12,471 nucleotides of DNA from Arenicella sp. (lineage in GTDB: Bacteria > Pseudomonadota > Gammaproteobacteria > Arenicellales > Arenicellaceae): positions 1-12,471 of the forward strand of contig JAHHOC010000159.1 in the NCBI GenBank assembly GCA_018677115.1, given 5' to 3'. This document shows, piece by piece, positions 1-7,233 of the stretch. Within the stretch, counting starts at the first letter, position 1. Every line of letters starts with the position of its first letter. The notes under the pieces were generated by a model that worked only from the letters and a program-made list of their open reading frames with translations, ran no database searches and was not told the origin of the DNA. Position numbers and translations under genes: made by a program.

Positions 1-1
1 G

Positions 2-127
2 GGCGTAACCATTGGGGACGCCATTGTGCAGGCCAAGCAGGCGATGGCGGTGGATAACCCGGAGGCCACCGACATATTACTCGGCTGGCAGATCATTGGC
101 GACCCGGCATTGGTGGTAAGCCCGTGA
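2..127 (+). CDS. C-terminal fragment of a C25 (gingipain-like) peptidase-type protein
   Basis: Only the last 41 codons are inside the window; the frame is open from base 2 to a TGA at 125-127. The peptide contains TIGDAIVQAKQAM followed by ILLGWQIIGDPALVV. An amphipathic helix with an A-K-x-A core, then a G-W-x-x-x-GDPAL strand, is what I know from the end of the C25 cysteine peptidase (gingipain-like) catalytic domain, and GDPAL is its most recognisable part. The catalytic His and Cys would lie upstream, outside the window, so activity cannot be judged. The gene ends straight after this motif, so no C-terminal sorting domain follows. An intrinsic terminator starts 20 bases downstream, which separates it from miaB. 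The family call is inferred from a short fragment; another caspase-like fold protein is possible. Confidence 0.5.
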   Translation, partial: GVTIGDAIVQAKQAMAVDNPEATDILLGWQIIGDPALVVSP

Positions 128-147
128 CGGAATAACTAAAAACAACG

Positions 148-175
148 AAAAGCCAGCCACCGTGCTGGCTTTTTT
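148..175 (+). terminator. Intrinsic (rho-independent) terminator
   Basis: A perfect GC-rich stem, AGCCAGC (151-157) with GCTGGCT (164-170), encloses a 6-base loop and runs into a T tract at 171-175. The A tract at 148-150 pairs with the first T residues and lengthens the stem. It lies 20 bases after the stop codon of the C25-like gene and before the miaB promoter region, so it ends upstream transcription. The A tract on one side and T tract on the other would let it work on both strands, though no - strand gene runs into it here. Confidence 0.9.
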
Positions 176-200
176 ATGCCAATATCGTTGTTTATAGGTT

Positions 201-227
201 TTGAAAATCCTGTCAAATGGGTAAAAT
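201..227 (+). promoter_or_regulatory. Candidate sigma-70 promoter for miaB
   Basis: TTGAAA (201-206) and TAAAAT (222-227) resemble -35 and -10 boxes, but the 15-base spacer is shorter than the preferred 17. The TAAAAT is followed by ACGCG. The site lies between the upstream terminator and the miaB ATG at 272, which gives a leader of roughly 35-40 bases. The call rests on sequence resemblance and position only. Confidence 0.35.
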
Positions 228-271
228 ACGCGCCCGTTATCCCTAGCCATACTACTGATCGCAGAAGGCAA

Positions 272-1627
272 ATGACTTTGAGTCAAAAACCACAAAAAGC
301 CAAGGGCAAGAAGGTTTTTATTAAAACCTTTGGTTGCCAGATGAACGAGTATGACTCGGGCCGCATGCTTGATTCATTGCGTGATTCACACGCTGTCGAG
401 GCAACCAGTGATGAACAGCAAGCCGACATCATATTGTTGAATACCTGCTCTGTGCGCGAAAAGGCACAGGAGAAAGTGTTTTCCCAGTTGGGCCGCTGGC
501 GAAATTTGAAGGAGCAGAACCCTGACCTGGTGATCGGTGTGGGCGGATGTGTTGCCAGCCAGGAAGGTGAGAGCATCATGAAGCGGGCACCGTACGTGGA
601 TATAGTGTTTGGCCCGCAGACACTGCATCGTTTGCCCAAGCTCTATGACGAGGTGTTGCGCGATCAGCAATCCAAACTGGACATCAGCTTTCCTGAAATT
701 GAAAAGTTTGATGCCTTGCCGGCCCCAAGGGTCGATGGGGTTACCGCCTTCGTGTCGATAATGGAAGGTTGCAGTAAATACTGTTCCTTTTGCGTGGTGC
801 CCTATACCCGAGGTGAAGAATTTTCCAGACCGTTTGATGATGTTATTGCCGAGGTCTATGCGCTTGCCGAGCAGGGAGTACGTGAAGTTACCCTTTTAGG
901 CCAGAATGTGAATGCCTATTGGGGTTCTATGCACGATGGCAGTATGGCTGATCTTGCCCTGTTAATTCGCTACCTGGCCGAAATAGAAGGCATAGATCGC
1001 ATTCGTTATACGACTTCACACCCACTGGAATTCAGCGATAGCCTGATTAATGTCTACACCGATGTGCCTGAACTGGTTAATCATCTGCACCTTCCAGTGC
1101 AATCGGGGTCAGACCGGATTTTGGCGGCCATGAAACGTCGCTATAAAGCTGCGGACTACATTAAAATTATTCAAAAGATTCGTAAGATACGGCCTGACAT
1201 AAGTTTGTCGTCGGATTTCATTATCGGCTTCCCCGGTGAAACTGACGAAGATTTTGAAGATACTATGCGCCTGATTGAAACGATTGGCTACGATCAATCG
1301 TTCAGTTTTATCTACAGTGCCCGCCCCGGTACCCCGGCATCAGATTTACCCGATGATGTACCCGTTGAGGTGAAGCAGGCGCGCCTGCAGAGGCTGCAAA
1401 AACGCATAGCCGAAATGGCAATGGCCATCAGTCAGGATATGGTCGGCAGCGTGCAGAGGGTTCTGGTGGATCGGCCGGCGCGCAAAGACCCGACTCAGAT
1501 TTGTGGGCGCACAGAAAACAACCGCGTAGTAAATTTTGACGGTGAGCATTCGCAAATCGGACAGTTTGTAGATGTGCGGATTACCGAAGCTTTGCCTAAT
1601 TCATTGCGAGGTATTCAGCTCGTTTAA
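272..1627 (+). CDS. miaB: tRNA-2-methylthio-N6-dimethylallyladenosine synthase MiaB
   Basis: This is the radical SAM methylthiotransferase that adds the 2-methylthio group to N6-isopentenyl-adenosine-37 of tRNAs reading UNN codons; it is cytoplasmic and carries two 4Fe-4S clusters. The 451-residue protein has the family order: an N-terminal UPF0004 domain with three cluster cysteines ([11 protein letters not shown]22; [10 protein letters not shown]59; [10 protein letters not shown]93), a radical SAM core with the CxxxCxxC motif at C167, C171 and C174, and a C-terminal TRAM-type tRNA-binding domain at about residues 385-450. I chose the ATG at 272 because [10 protein letters not shown] then sits close to its usual distance from the start, and AGAAGG lies just upstream at 263-268, although only 3 bases from the ATG. 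The in-frame ATG at 176 is rejected because it abuts the terminator and adds 32 residues unlike the family. All key cysteines are present, so it should be active. Confidence 0.97.
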   Translation: MTLSQKPQKAKGKKVFIKTFGCQMNEYDSGRMLDSLRDSHAVEATSDEQQADIILLNTCSVREKAQEKVFSQLGRWRNLKEQNPDLVIGVGGCVASQEGESIMKRAPYVDIVFGPQTLHRLPKLYDEVLRDQQSKLDISFPEIEKFDALPAPRVDGVTAFVSIMEGCSKYCSFCVVPYTRGEEFSRPFDDVIAEVYALAEQGVREVTLLGQNVNAYWGSMHDGSMADLALLIRYLAEIEGIDRIRYTTSHPLEFSDSLINVYTDVPELVNHLHLPVQSGSDRILAAMKRRYKAADYIKIIQKIRKIRPDISLSSDFIIGFPGETDEDFEDTMRLIETIGYDQSFSFIYSARPGTPASDLPDDVPVEVKQARLQRLQKRIAEMAMAISQDMVGSVQRVLVDRPARKDPTQICGRTENNRVVNFDGEHSQIGQFVDVRITEALPNSLRGIQLV

Positions 1628-1665
1628 CAATTGTTGCTTTGCTTAACGAACAGTCTATTTGAAGC

Positions 1666-1694
1666 TTGTTTTCTGCGGGTTGATGCTCTATAAG
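1666..1694 (+). promoter_or_regulatory. Candidate sigma-70 promoter for the phoH-ybeY-corC-exonuclease cluster
   Basis: TTGTTT (1666-1671) and TATAAG (1689-1694) are separated by exactly 17 bases, in the 213-base gap between the miaB stop and the likely phoH start. The leader would be about 140 bases. It contains a short hairpin, CGCTT (1746-1750) with AAGCG (1756-1760), and a 28-codon open frame at 1701-1787. I see no terminator after miaB, so read-through from miaB is also possible. I did not find a convincing heat-shock sigma-32 site, although the E. coli equivalent operon is known to be heat-inducible. Confidence 0.35.
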
Positions 1695-1700
1695 TGAAGT

Positions 1701-1787
1701 ATGGAATTCGAGTTTATGCCCGCTCAGTCGATGGCACACAGAAACCGCTTAGCCAAAGCGCCAAATCACATGGTGGTCAATCAATAG
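1701..1787 (+). CDS. Possible small ORF (28 aa) in the phoH leader
   Basis: An ATG at 1701 opens a 28-codon frame ending in TAG at 1785-1787. It lies 7 bases downstream of the candidate -10 box and 53 bases before the likely phoH start. The peptide begins MEFEFMPAQSMAH and is otherwise basic and His/Asn-rich. GTGAAG just before the ATG is a poor ribosome-binding site, and if the promoter at 1666-1694 is right the transcript would start almost at this ATG, leaving little or no leader for it. It matches no family I know. It could be a leader peptide or simply chance; I lean to chance. Confidence 0.15.
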   Translation: MEFEFMPAQSMAHRNRLAKAPNHMVVNQ

Positions 1788-1827
1788 ATGCACAACAGGT
1801 TTAATTGCAAAGTATCGATTTTCAGGG

Positions 1828-1835
1828 AAAGGAAA
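1828..1835 (+). promoter_or_regulatory. Ribosome-binding site that places the phoH start at TTG 1841
   Basis: AAAGGAAA lies 7 bases (measured from GGA) before the TTG at 1841. The earlier in-frame TTG at 1805 has only a weak ACAGG-like site upstream, and no in-frame ATG occurs before the conserved domain begins. This favours TTG 1841 as the start. Confidence 0.5.
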
Positions 1836-1840
1836 CGTCT

Positions 1841-2812
1841 TTGAACCAAGCGCTACCAGCCAGGACAATCTCACTGGGCACCGATGAGGCACCGGCTGAA
1901 AATTCAAGATTATCGATTCTCTGTGGAGAGCGTCATAGCAATATAGATGTGATCGAGGAAGAGTTGATGGTTAAGTGTTATCAGCAGGGCTCAGAATTTG
2001 TACTACAAGGTAAGCCCGAGCAGTTAGATATTGCGGCCCGGGTTTTGCGCAAACTCTATACACTCACGCTTGATGGAGCAGGCCTGCAGCAATCGAAAAT
2101 CTATCAAATTATCCGAAATATGTCCGAGCCAGAAGAACAGGAATTGGAATTTGAGCGTATTCAGGCGCCTCTCAGGCAGGTGGTCGCCAGATCCAAGAAC
2201 CAGAGTGACTATATGAATGCCATTGACAAGGCCGATGTGGTTTTTGGCATTGGCCCGGCCGGTACCGGTAAAACCTACCTAGCGGTGGCGAAGGCAGTTG
2301 ATGCGCTGATCAATGATGAGGTAAGCCGTATTGTGCTGGTGCGCCCGGTGGTTGAAGCAGGTGAAAATCTTGGTTTCTTGCCCGGGGATATCGGGCAGAA
2401 GATTGATCCCTACCTGCGGCCTCTGTATGACGCACTGTACGAGTTATTAGGCTTTGAGCGGGTAACCCGATTGATCGAAAAAAACAGTATTGAACTGGCA
2501 CCACTGGCTTATATGCGCGGCCGTACTCTGTCTGACGCGTTTGTCATCATGGACGAAGCACAAAATACTACGGTGGCACAAATGAAAATGCTATTGACCC
2601 GCACCGGCTTTGGCTCCAAGGTAGTGATAACCGGTGACGTGTCGCAAGTAGACCTCCCCAAGGGCACCTACTCCGGCTTGAAACATGCTCTGGCCTTACT
2701 TAACAAAGTGCGAGGCATCCGGGTGGTTAAGTTCAATAGCAAGGACATTGTCCGTCATCCGCTGGTGCAGCGTATCGTCGATGCTTACGAAAAGAATGAG
2801 CGCAATGACTGA
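1841..2812 (+). CDS. phoH: PhoH-like ATPase (YbeZ/PhoL)
   Basis: This is a cytoplasmic PhoH-family NTPase, the partner of the YbeY endoribonuclease encoded next to it and linked to rRNA processing. From the TTG at 1841 the protein has 323 residues: an N-terminal KH-like region (about 20-95), then the PhoH ATPase domain with Walker A GPAGTGKT (138-145), the highly conserved stretch around GFLPGD and DPYLRPLYDAL (about 178-200), LAPLAYMRGRTL (219-230) and Walker B FVIMDEAQN (234-242). All nucleotide-binding motifs are intact. It is somewhat shorter than E. coli YbeZ because the lysine/glutamate-rich C-terminal tail is absent. A TTG start is unusual; TTG 1805 would add 12 residues. The 3' end overlaps ybeY by 8 bases, which suggests translational coupling. 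Family assignment is secure; the start is less so. Confidence 0.93.
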   Translation: MNQALPARTISLGTDEAPAENSRLSILCGERHSNIDVIEEELMVKCYQQGSEFVLQGKPEQLDIAARVLRKLYTLTLDGAGLQQSKIYQIIRNMSEPEEQELEFERIQAPLRQVVARSKNQSDYMNAIDKADVVFGIGPAGTGKTYLAVAKAVDALINDEVSRIVLVRPVVEAGENLGFLPGDIGQKIDPYLRPLYDALYELLGFERVTRLIEKNSIELAPLAYMRGRTLSDAFVIMDEAQNTTVAQMKMLLTRTGFGSKVVITGDVSQVDLPKGTYSGLKHALALLNKVRGIRVVKFNSKDIVRHPLVQRIVDAYEKNERND

Positions 2813-3311
2813 ATTAAACGGCGACGCAAGTGCGGTGCAGTTGGATGTTGATGTTCAATATGCAATCGACGACAGTGAGCTTAATGAAGGTGAGGAGCCT
2901 CCGGGCGAATTTGAACTGGCGCATTGGGCCCGCGCAGCCTATCAATCTGTCGCCGACGCTGCAAGCGAAGTAACCATTCGCCTGGTGGACGAGCCGGAAA
3001 TAACAGCGCTTAATAGAAAGTATCGCGACAAAGATCAGCCGACTGATGTGCTGTCGTTTGCCTTTGAAGTTGGTCCCGATATTGATGTTGCACTACTTGG
3101 TGATATTGTGATCTGCCATAGCGTAGCTGTTACTGAAGCCCGTCAGCAGCAGAAAACACTCTTTGACCATTATGCCCATCTGGTTACCCATGGCATGCTG
3201 CATTTGTGCGGGTATGACCACGAACTCCAAGACCAGGCCCAGAAAATGGAATCCCTGGAAATTGAGCTATTAGCCAGTCAGGGGATCGCAAATCCTTACC
3301 AACAGCAATAA
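2805..3311 (+). CDS. ybeY: Endoribonuclease YbeY (zinc metalloprotein, rRNA maturation factor)
   Basis: YbeY is a single-strand-specific endoribonuclease needed for 16S rRNA 3'-end maturation and late 70S quality control. The 168-residue protein carries the diagnostic zinc site HGMLHLCGYDH (H129, H133, H139) and the conserved arginine and RKYRDKDQPTDVLSF block (R57; about 71-85). Length matches the family (about 155-170). The start chosen is ATG 2805, which overlaps the phoH stop and has GAG at 2798-2800 before it; ATG 2796, three codons earlier, is an equally possible start. A long open frame continues upstream inside phoH, but those residues do not resemble the family. The stop overlaps the corC start as TAATG, so phoH, ybeY and corC should be co-translated from one message. 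Residues 22-37 form an acidic, low-complexity stretch before the core fold. Confidence 0.95.
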   Translation: MTELNGDASAVQLDVDVQYAIDDSELNEGEEPPGEFELAHWARAAYQSVADAASEVTIRLVDEPEITALNRKYRDKDQPTDVLSFAFEVGPDIDVALLGDIVICHSVAVTEARQQQKTLFDHYAHLVTHGMLHLCGYDHELQDQAQKMESLEIELLASQGIANPYQQQ

Positions 3312-4177
3312 TGCCGTATCGTAAAATCACCGTGAATCCAGCGCAAAAACCATCGACCGCTTCCGGGTTTTTTAAGGGCCTTCTTACCCGCTTCGTGCCG
3401 GCCTCGCGGGCTGAAACAAAGGCCGATCTATTGGAGAATCTGCGTATGGCGGAGCAGGATGGCATCGTTGCGCGCGATGCCTATGACATGATGCAGAGGG
3501 TCATGTATGTGTCAGATTTGAAAGTCCGCGACATCATGATTCCCCGTAGCAATATGATGCATGTAGAGAAAGATGACGATCTGGACCGGTGTCTCGATGT
3601 GATGGTCGAGAGTGGTCACTCACGTTTTCCGGTGGTGGACAATGAACGCGACCAGATCATCGGCATGCTGATGGCTAAGGATTTACTCAAATATTTTGAT
3701 GATGAAAAGAAACCACGATTCAATTTACGTGATCTGACCCGCCCGGTTGTTTTTGTGCCGGAGAGCAAACGGCTGAACGTTCTGCTTAGGGATTTTCGCG
3801 AGAACCGTAACCACATGGCTGTGGTGGTCGACGAATATGGCAGCGTGGCGGGGTTGGTCACTATTGAGGATGTACTGGAACAGATTGTTGGTGATATCGA
3901 AGATGAACATGATATTGAAGAAGAAGAAAGTATGATCCGGGTGCTTGATGATGGGGAAACTATCATCAAGGCTGTACTTCCTATCGATGAATTCAATGAC
4001 TATTTCAAAACTTATCTGAACGAATCGGCAAGCGATACAATAGGTGGCTTAATCTCGCAGACCCTGGGGCATGTGCCGCAGCGCGGAGAGACTCTGCAGA
4101 TAGAAAATTTAAATTTTGAGATCGTGCATGCCGATTCCCGCCGGGTTCATTTAATCAGAGTGGATCGAAGGTCATAG
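3311..4177 (+). CDS. corC: CBS-domain protein CorC/YbeX
   Basis: This cytoplasmic protein, first described as an accessory to CorA-mediated magnesium/cobalt efflux, is in E. coli (YbeX) also linked to ribosome metabolism, which fits its neighbours phoH and ybeY. The 288 residues show the full family layout: a basic N-terminal segment (1-35), a helical lead-in, a pair of CBS nucleotide-binding domains (about 69-128 and 141-197, the second containing DEYGSVAGLVTIEDVLEQIVGDI), a very acidic linker (EDEHDIEEEES, about 197-207) and a C-terminal CorC_HlyC transporter-associated domain (about 209-285). No transmembrane segment is visible, so it is the soluble CorC type rather than the DUF21 membrane type. 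The ATG overlaps the ybeY stop by one base. Length is close to E. coli YbeX (292). The gene that follows is an exonuclease, not lnt. Confidence 0.94.
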   Translation: MPYRKITVNPAQKPSTASGFFKGLLTRFVPASRAETKADLLENLRMAEQDGIVARDAYDMMQRVMYVSDLKVRDIMIPRSNMMHVEKDDDLDRCLDVMVESGHSRFPVVDNERDQIIGMLMAKDLLKYFDDEKKPRFNLRDLTRPVVFVPESKRLNVLLRDFRENRNHMAVVVDEYGSVAGLVTIEDVLEQIVGDIEDEHDIEEEESMIRVLDDGETIIKAVLPIDEFNDYFKTYLNESASDTIGGLISQTLGHVPQRGETLQIENLNFEIVHADSRRVHLIRVDRRS

Positions 4178-4181
4178 CGCT

Positions 4182-5114
4182 GTGCACACTGCAGCCACAC
4201 CGACGGTGTACCTGATAGACGCCAGCATATATATATTTCGTGCGTGGTTTTCTGTGCCTGACTCGATGCGGGGCGAGGACGGCTCGCCGGTAAATGCAGT
4301 TTACGGGTTTTGCCGTTTTCTGACTGAGTTTCTGGAGCGCAGCAAGGCTCATTATGTAGGTGTTGCCTTTGATGAGAGCCTGACACAGTCGTTTCGCAAT
4401 GAAATTTATCCGGCCTACAAAATGAACCGGGAATTGCCACCGCAGGAGTTGTCAGCACAATTTAAACTTTGCCGGCGAGTTGCCGAGGCGGCAGGATTAC
4501 ACTGCGTCGGGCACGATCGGTATGAGGCCGATGACCTGATTGCCACGCTGGCCCTTTCAGTTAGGGAGCAGGGTTTCCGAAATGCGGTAGTCAGTGGCGA
4601 CAAGGATTTGACTCAACTTTTACGCGGTTCTGACTTCTGGTGGGATTTCGCCCGTAATCAACAACTGGACGCCAGCAAAGTTATTGACAAGTTCGGCGTG
4701 CCACCCGAATCCATTCAGGATTACCTGGGACTATGCGGTGATGCGGTGGATAATATTCCCGGCGTACCAGGCGTTGGAGCGAAAACTGCAGCCGCTCTGC
4801 TGCAGGCATTTGGTGATATGGATGCGCTGTATGAAAATCTCGATGACATCGCAGGTTTGCCGATCAGGGGCGCGAAAACCCTGCGCTCAAAATTGGTTGA
4901 GCACGAAGAACAGGCACGCTTATCGAAATTATTGGCAACACTTGCCTATGACGCGCCTATCGATAAACAGGCCGATGTCCTGCGTCGCCGCGCCGCCGAG
5001 CTCAATTCGCTACAGGAGATCAGCCATATCATTGGCGGTAGGGGTGAAGGCCTGTTCCAGCGCCTGGTTGAGTCTTCCCACGCCACAGTGGCTGCTGACC
5101 GTCCGAAATCTTAG
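4182..5114 (+). CDS. Stand-alone 5'-3' exonuclease / flap endonuclease (DNA polymerase I N-terminal-domain type)
   Basis: The protein is a single-domain 5' nuclease resembling the N-terminal domain of DNA polymerase I, with no polymerase part. Its likely substrates are 5' flaps, RNA primers or single-stranded 5' ends. The metal-binding acidic residues of the family are visible: D13 (YLIDAS), D64 (AFDES), E115, D117 and D118 (YEADD), D140 and D142 (SGDKD), and D187 and D190 (GDAVDNIPG), followed by the helix-3-turn-helix PGVPGVGAKTA. At 310 residues it is longer than E. coli ExoIX/Xni (251); the region around IAGLPIRGAKTL is close to what is seen in PolA, and the last 40-50 residues extend beyond the core. 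The GTG start lies 4 bases after the corC stop and 10 bases after GAAGG (4167-4171). It is probably co-transcribed with corC. Whether it is orthologous to Xni is uncertain, so I give no symbol. Confidence 0.9.
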   Translation: MHTAATPTVYLIDASIYIFRAWFSVPDSMRGEDGSPVNAVYGFCRFLTEFLERSKAHYVGVAFDESLTQSFRNEIYPAYKMNRELPPQELSAQFKLCRRVAEAAGLHCVGHDRYEADDLIATLALSVREQGFRNAVVSGDKDLTQLLRGSDFWWDFARNQQLDASKVIDKFGVPPESIQDYLGLCGDAVDNIPGVPGVGAKTAAALLQAFGDMDALYENLDDIAGLPIRGAKTLRSKLVEHEEQARLSKLLATLAYDAPIDKQADVLRRRAAELNSLQEISHIIGGRGEGLFQRLVESSHATVAADRPKS

Positions 5115-5187
5115 CTTCAATTAACTTGCTCCGCATTGAGCTATCTGTAATTATTTTGGGTTCGCAGTAATTCACAGGGTTAACCAT

Positions 5188-7221
5188 ATGTACACCGAAT
5201 TTTTTGGATTGAATGAGCGACCATTCTCGATCGCCCCGGATCCACAATATCTGTACATGAGCTCGCGCCATAAGGAGGCAATGGCGCATTTAAGCTACGG
5301 TTTATTGCAGGGTGGGTGTTTCATTGTGCTCACCGGAGAAGTGGGCACCGGCAAAACCACCTTGTGTCGTAATTTGCTGCAGGAATTGCCGGACAATGTG
5401 GACGTCGCCTTGATTCTCAACGCGAATATTAACGAAACCGAACTGTTACAGACCCTGTGTGATGAACTCAAAATTCCCTACGCGGAGAACCTGTCGCAGA
5501 AGCGGCTGCTTGATCTGATTAACGACTACCTGTTGGCCGCGTATGCAGAGAGCCGGCACACTGTGTTGATTATTGACGAAGCGCAATTGTTGAGCAGGGA
5601 CGTACTTGAACAAATAAGGTTGCTGACTAATCTTGAAACTACCAAGCAAAAATTATTGCAGATCATCCTCATAGGGCAGCCTGAACTGAATGACGTATTG
5701 TCACGCAATGACCTCAGGCAGCTTGCGCAGCGGGTCACCGCACGCTATCACCTCGGTGCATTGCGGCGTAATGAGATTGAGGATTATGTGAATTTCCGTC
5801 TCGGTGTCGCCGGGTGCAAACAACCGCTGTTCAGCAAGCAGGCGCTCACTCAGCTGCATCTATTGACTGGGGGAATTCCGCGCAAAATTAATGTATTGGC
5901 CGACCATTCCTTGCTTTCGGCCTACTCAAAAACACAGCCTGTGGTTAATGCCCAGGTTGTTAAGGTCGCAGCTCGGGAAGTCTTTATTGCCGCGCAGCAG
6001 GAGGCAAATCGCTCAGCTGCATGGCCAAATATGCTTGCACGGTGGTGGCTGCCTGCGACCTTGCTGTTGTTATTAAATATTGGTCTGTGGTGGTGGTTTG
6101 CTGCGCCCGAGCCCGCAACAGTAGCGGGGGCGGGCAATCCGGCAATCGAGTCGCCAGTGGTGCCACAAGCGCAGCCGCAATCAGCTGATGAAACGATGAC
6201 AGCACAGACTGACACCGCACCGCTTGCCGTTGTGCCAGACAAGCCGCGGCGGGCGGCAGAGGCTCCCTCTGTCGCTGAGGCCAATCAGTCTGTAGATGAA
6301 TCAGTGCTGGTGCTCACGACAGGCGGCAACAGTAGCCAAGCTGAAGTTGAGGCTGTGCAAGAGGTCGAGGCGGCAGGTGAAGCTGTCAGCGAGGTAATGA
6401 GCACGCAGCAGAACCTGGCTGGGATAGCTGCAGAGGAACCTGCTGCGGCTGTACAGGATATGCAGCCAGCGCAGGTGGATAATCAGCCTGTGATCACCAT
6501 CACTGACGTGGCTGAGCAACCCGGCACAATGATTGTGTCTGGTGAGCCGTTGACCGTCGATGATGTGGCGCCGCAGCCGCTCAACGGCGAGCTGGCCGAC
6601 ATACTGGAAACCTCCGCTGATCAAACCGGGCGCATAGCCGCATTTCGCGCTCTCGCTGATTTATGGGGGCAACGCATGCCCGATCAATTTCTCAGCCCGG
6701 CCTGTTCGGTGTTGGCGGCGCAGGGCCTGCGCTGTCAGGGTGTCAGCAATTGGACACAGTTGCAACGATTCAATCGCCCGGCAGTGCTGGTGCTCTCACA
6801 CAATGACCAGTTGCACCGTGTGGTGCTGAAATCGATAGATGGTAGCAGTGCGGTCACGTCAATCGGGGGGCGCGAATATAAGCTGGATGCCGGTGAAGTC
6901 CAGAGGCACTGGACCGGTAACGGAGTGGTGTTCTGGCGACCTGATGAATCCGGAGCAGATTTCTATCAGATCGGTGATGATTCGACCGCAATGCCGGCAT
7001 TGCGCGAACGCCTGAACCGCGCTTTTGACTCTGTCAGGCTGCCCTTGTTAGATTCGGTTGAATTGCAGCAATTTGACCTGGACATGTCGCAAAAAGTGTT
7101 TGCCATGCAAAGCCGCTTTTCTATTATTGCCGACAGTAAAATAGGTAATGAAACCTATATGTTGATTAATGAGATACTGCAACCGGATTCAACCCCCGTA
7201 TTGCAGCGCCGCATGCCTTGA
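5188..7221 (+). CDS. gspA: General secretion pathway protein A (ExeA-type AAA ATPase with peptidoglycan-binding-like end)
   Basis: GspA/ExeA is an inner-membrane ATPase that, with GspB, helps the type II secretin insert through the peptidoglycan and multimerise. The 677-residue protein shows the expected order: the start MYTEFFGLNERPFSIAPDP, an AAA domain with Walker A GEVGTGKTT (50-58) and Walker B VLIIDEAQ (126-133), one transmembrane segment (about 286-304, rich in Trp/Leu), a Pro/Ala/Glu/Val-rich periplasmic linker of about 180 residues, a C39-like domain (about 485-585, PACSVLAAQGLRC to VVFWRP) and a PG_binding_1-like repeat (about 592-675). The linker is long and the last domain looks diverged. 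ATG 5188 has CAGGG 8 bases upstream. The 73-base gap before it holds only a weak possible promoter (TTGCTC 5126-5131, TAATTA 5148-5153), so the cluster upstream may read in. gspB follows after 12 bases. Confidence 0.93.
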   Translation: MYTEFFGLNERPFSIAPDPQYLYMSSRHKEAMAHLSYGLLQGGCFIVLTGEVGTGKTTLCRNLLQELPDNVDVALILNANINETELLQTLCDELKIPYAENLSQKRLLDLINDYLLAAYAESRHTVLIIDEAQLLSRDVLEQIRLLTNLETTKQKLLQIILIGQPELNDVLSRNDLRQLAQRVTARYHLGALRRNEIEDYVNFRLGVAGCKQPLFSKQALTQLHLLTGGIPRKINVLADHSLLSAYSKTQPVVNAQVVKVAAREVFIAAQQEANRSAAWPNMLARWWLPATLLLLLNIGLWWWFAAPEPATVAGAGNPAIESPVVPQAQPQSADETMTAQTDTAPLAVVPDKPRRAAEAPSVAEANQSVDESVLVLTTGGNSSQAEVEAVQEVEAAGEAVSEVMSTQQNLAGIAAEEPAAAVQDMQPAQVDNQPVITITDVAEQPGTMIVSGEPLTVDDVAPQPLNGELADILETSADQTGRIAAFRALADLWGQRMPDQFLSPACSVLAAQGLRCQGVSNWTQLQRFNRPAVLVLSHNDQLHRVVLKSIDGSSAVTSIGGREYKLDAGEVQRHWTGNGVVFWRPDESGADFYQIGDDSTAMPALRERLNRAFDSVRLPLLDSVELQQFDLDMSQKVFAMQSRFSIIADSKIGNETYMLINEILQPDSTPVLQRRMP

Positions 7222-7233
7222 GCCCAAGATACT

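Noticed and set aside
176..271. An N-terminal extension of MiaB from an in-frame ATG at 176
   Set aside because: It begins directly at the end of the upstream terminator, overlaps the candidate promoter, has no ribosome-binding site and adds residues unlike the family; ATG 272 fits better.
1626..1635. Perfect 10-base palindrome AACAATTGTT over the miaB stop codon
   Set aside because: It is short, A/T-rich, overlaps coding sequence and has no T tract or second copy nearby; most likely chance.
2828..2836. AAGTGCGGT, identical to the Haemophilus uptake signal core
   Set aside because: It is a single exact copy inside ybeY in over 12 kb; uptake sequences occur in many copies and often as inverted pairs, and the gene content does not suggest Pasteurellaceae.
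3616..3996. A long Ser/Thr-rich antisense open frame in corC
   Set aside because: It mirrors the Asp/Glu-rich codons of the CBS-domain protein on the other strand and has no independent coding signs. The same holds for antisense frames in miaB, gspA and prfC.
4684..5124. A 146-codon + strand open frame inside the exonuclease gene
   Set aside because: It lies in another frame of a gene with an intact catalytic domain, has no family resemblance and no ribosome-binding site; it is a shadow frame.
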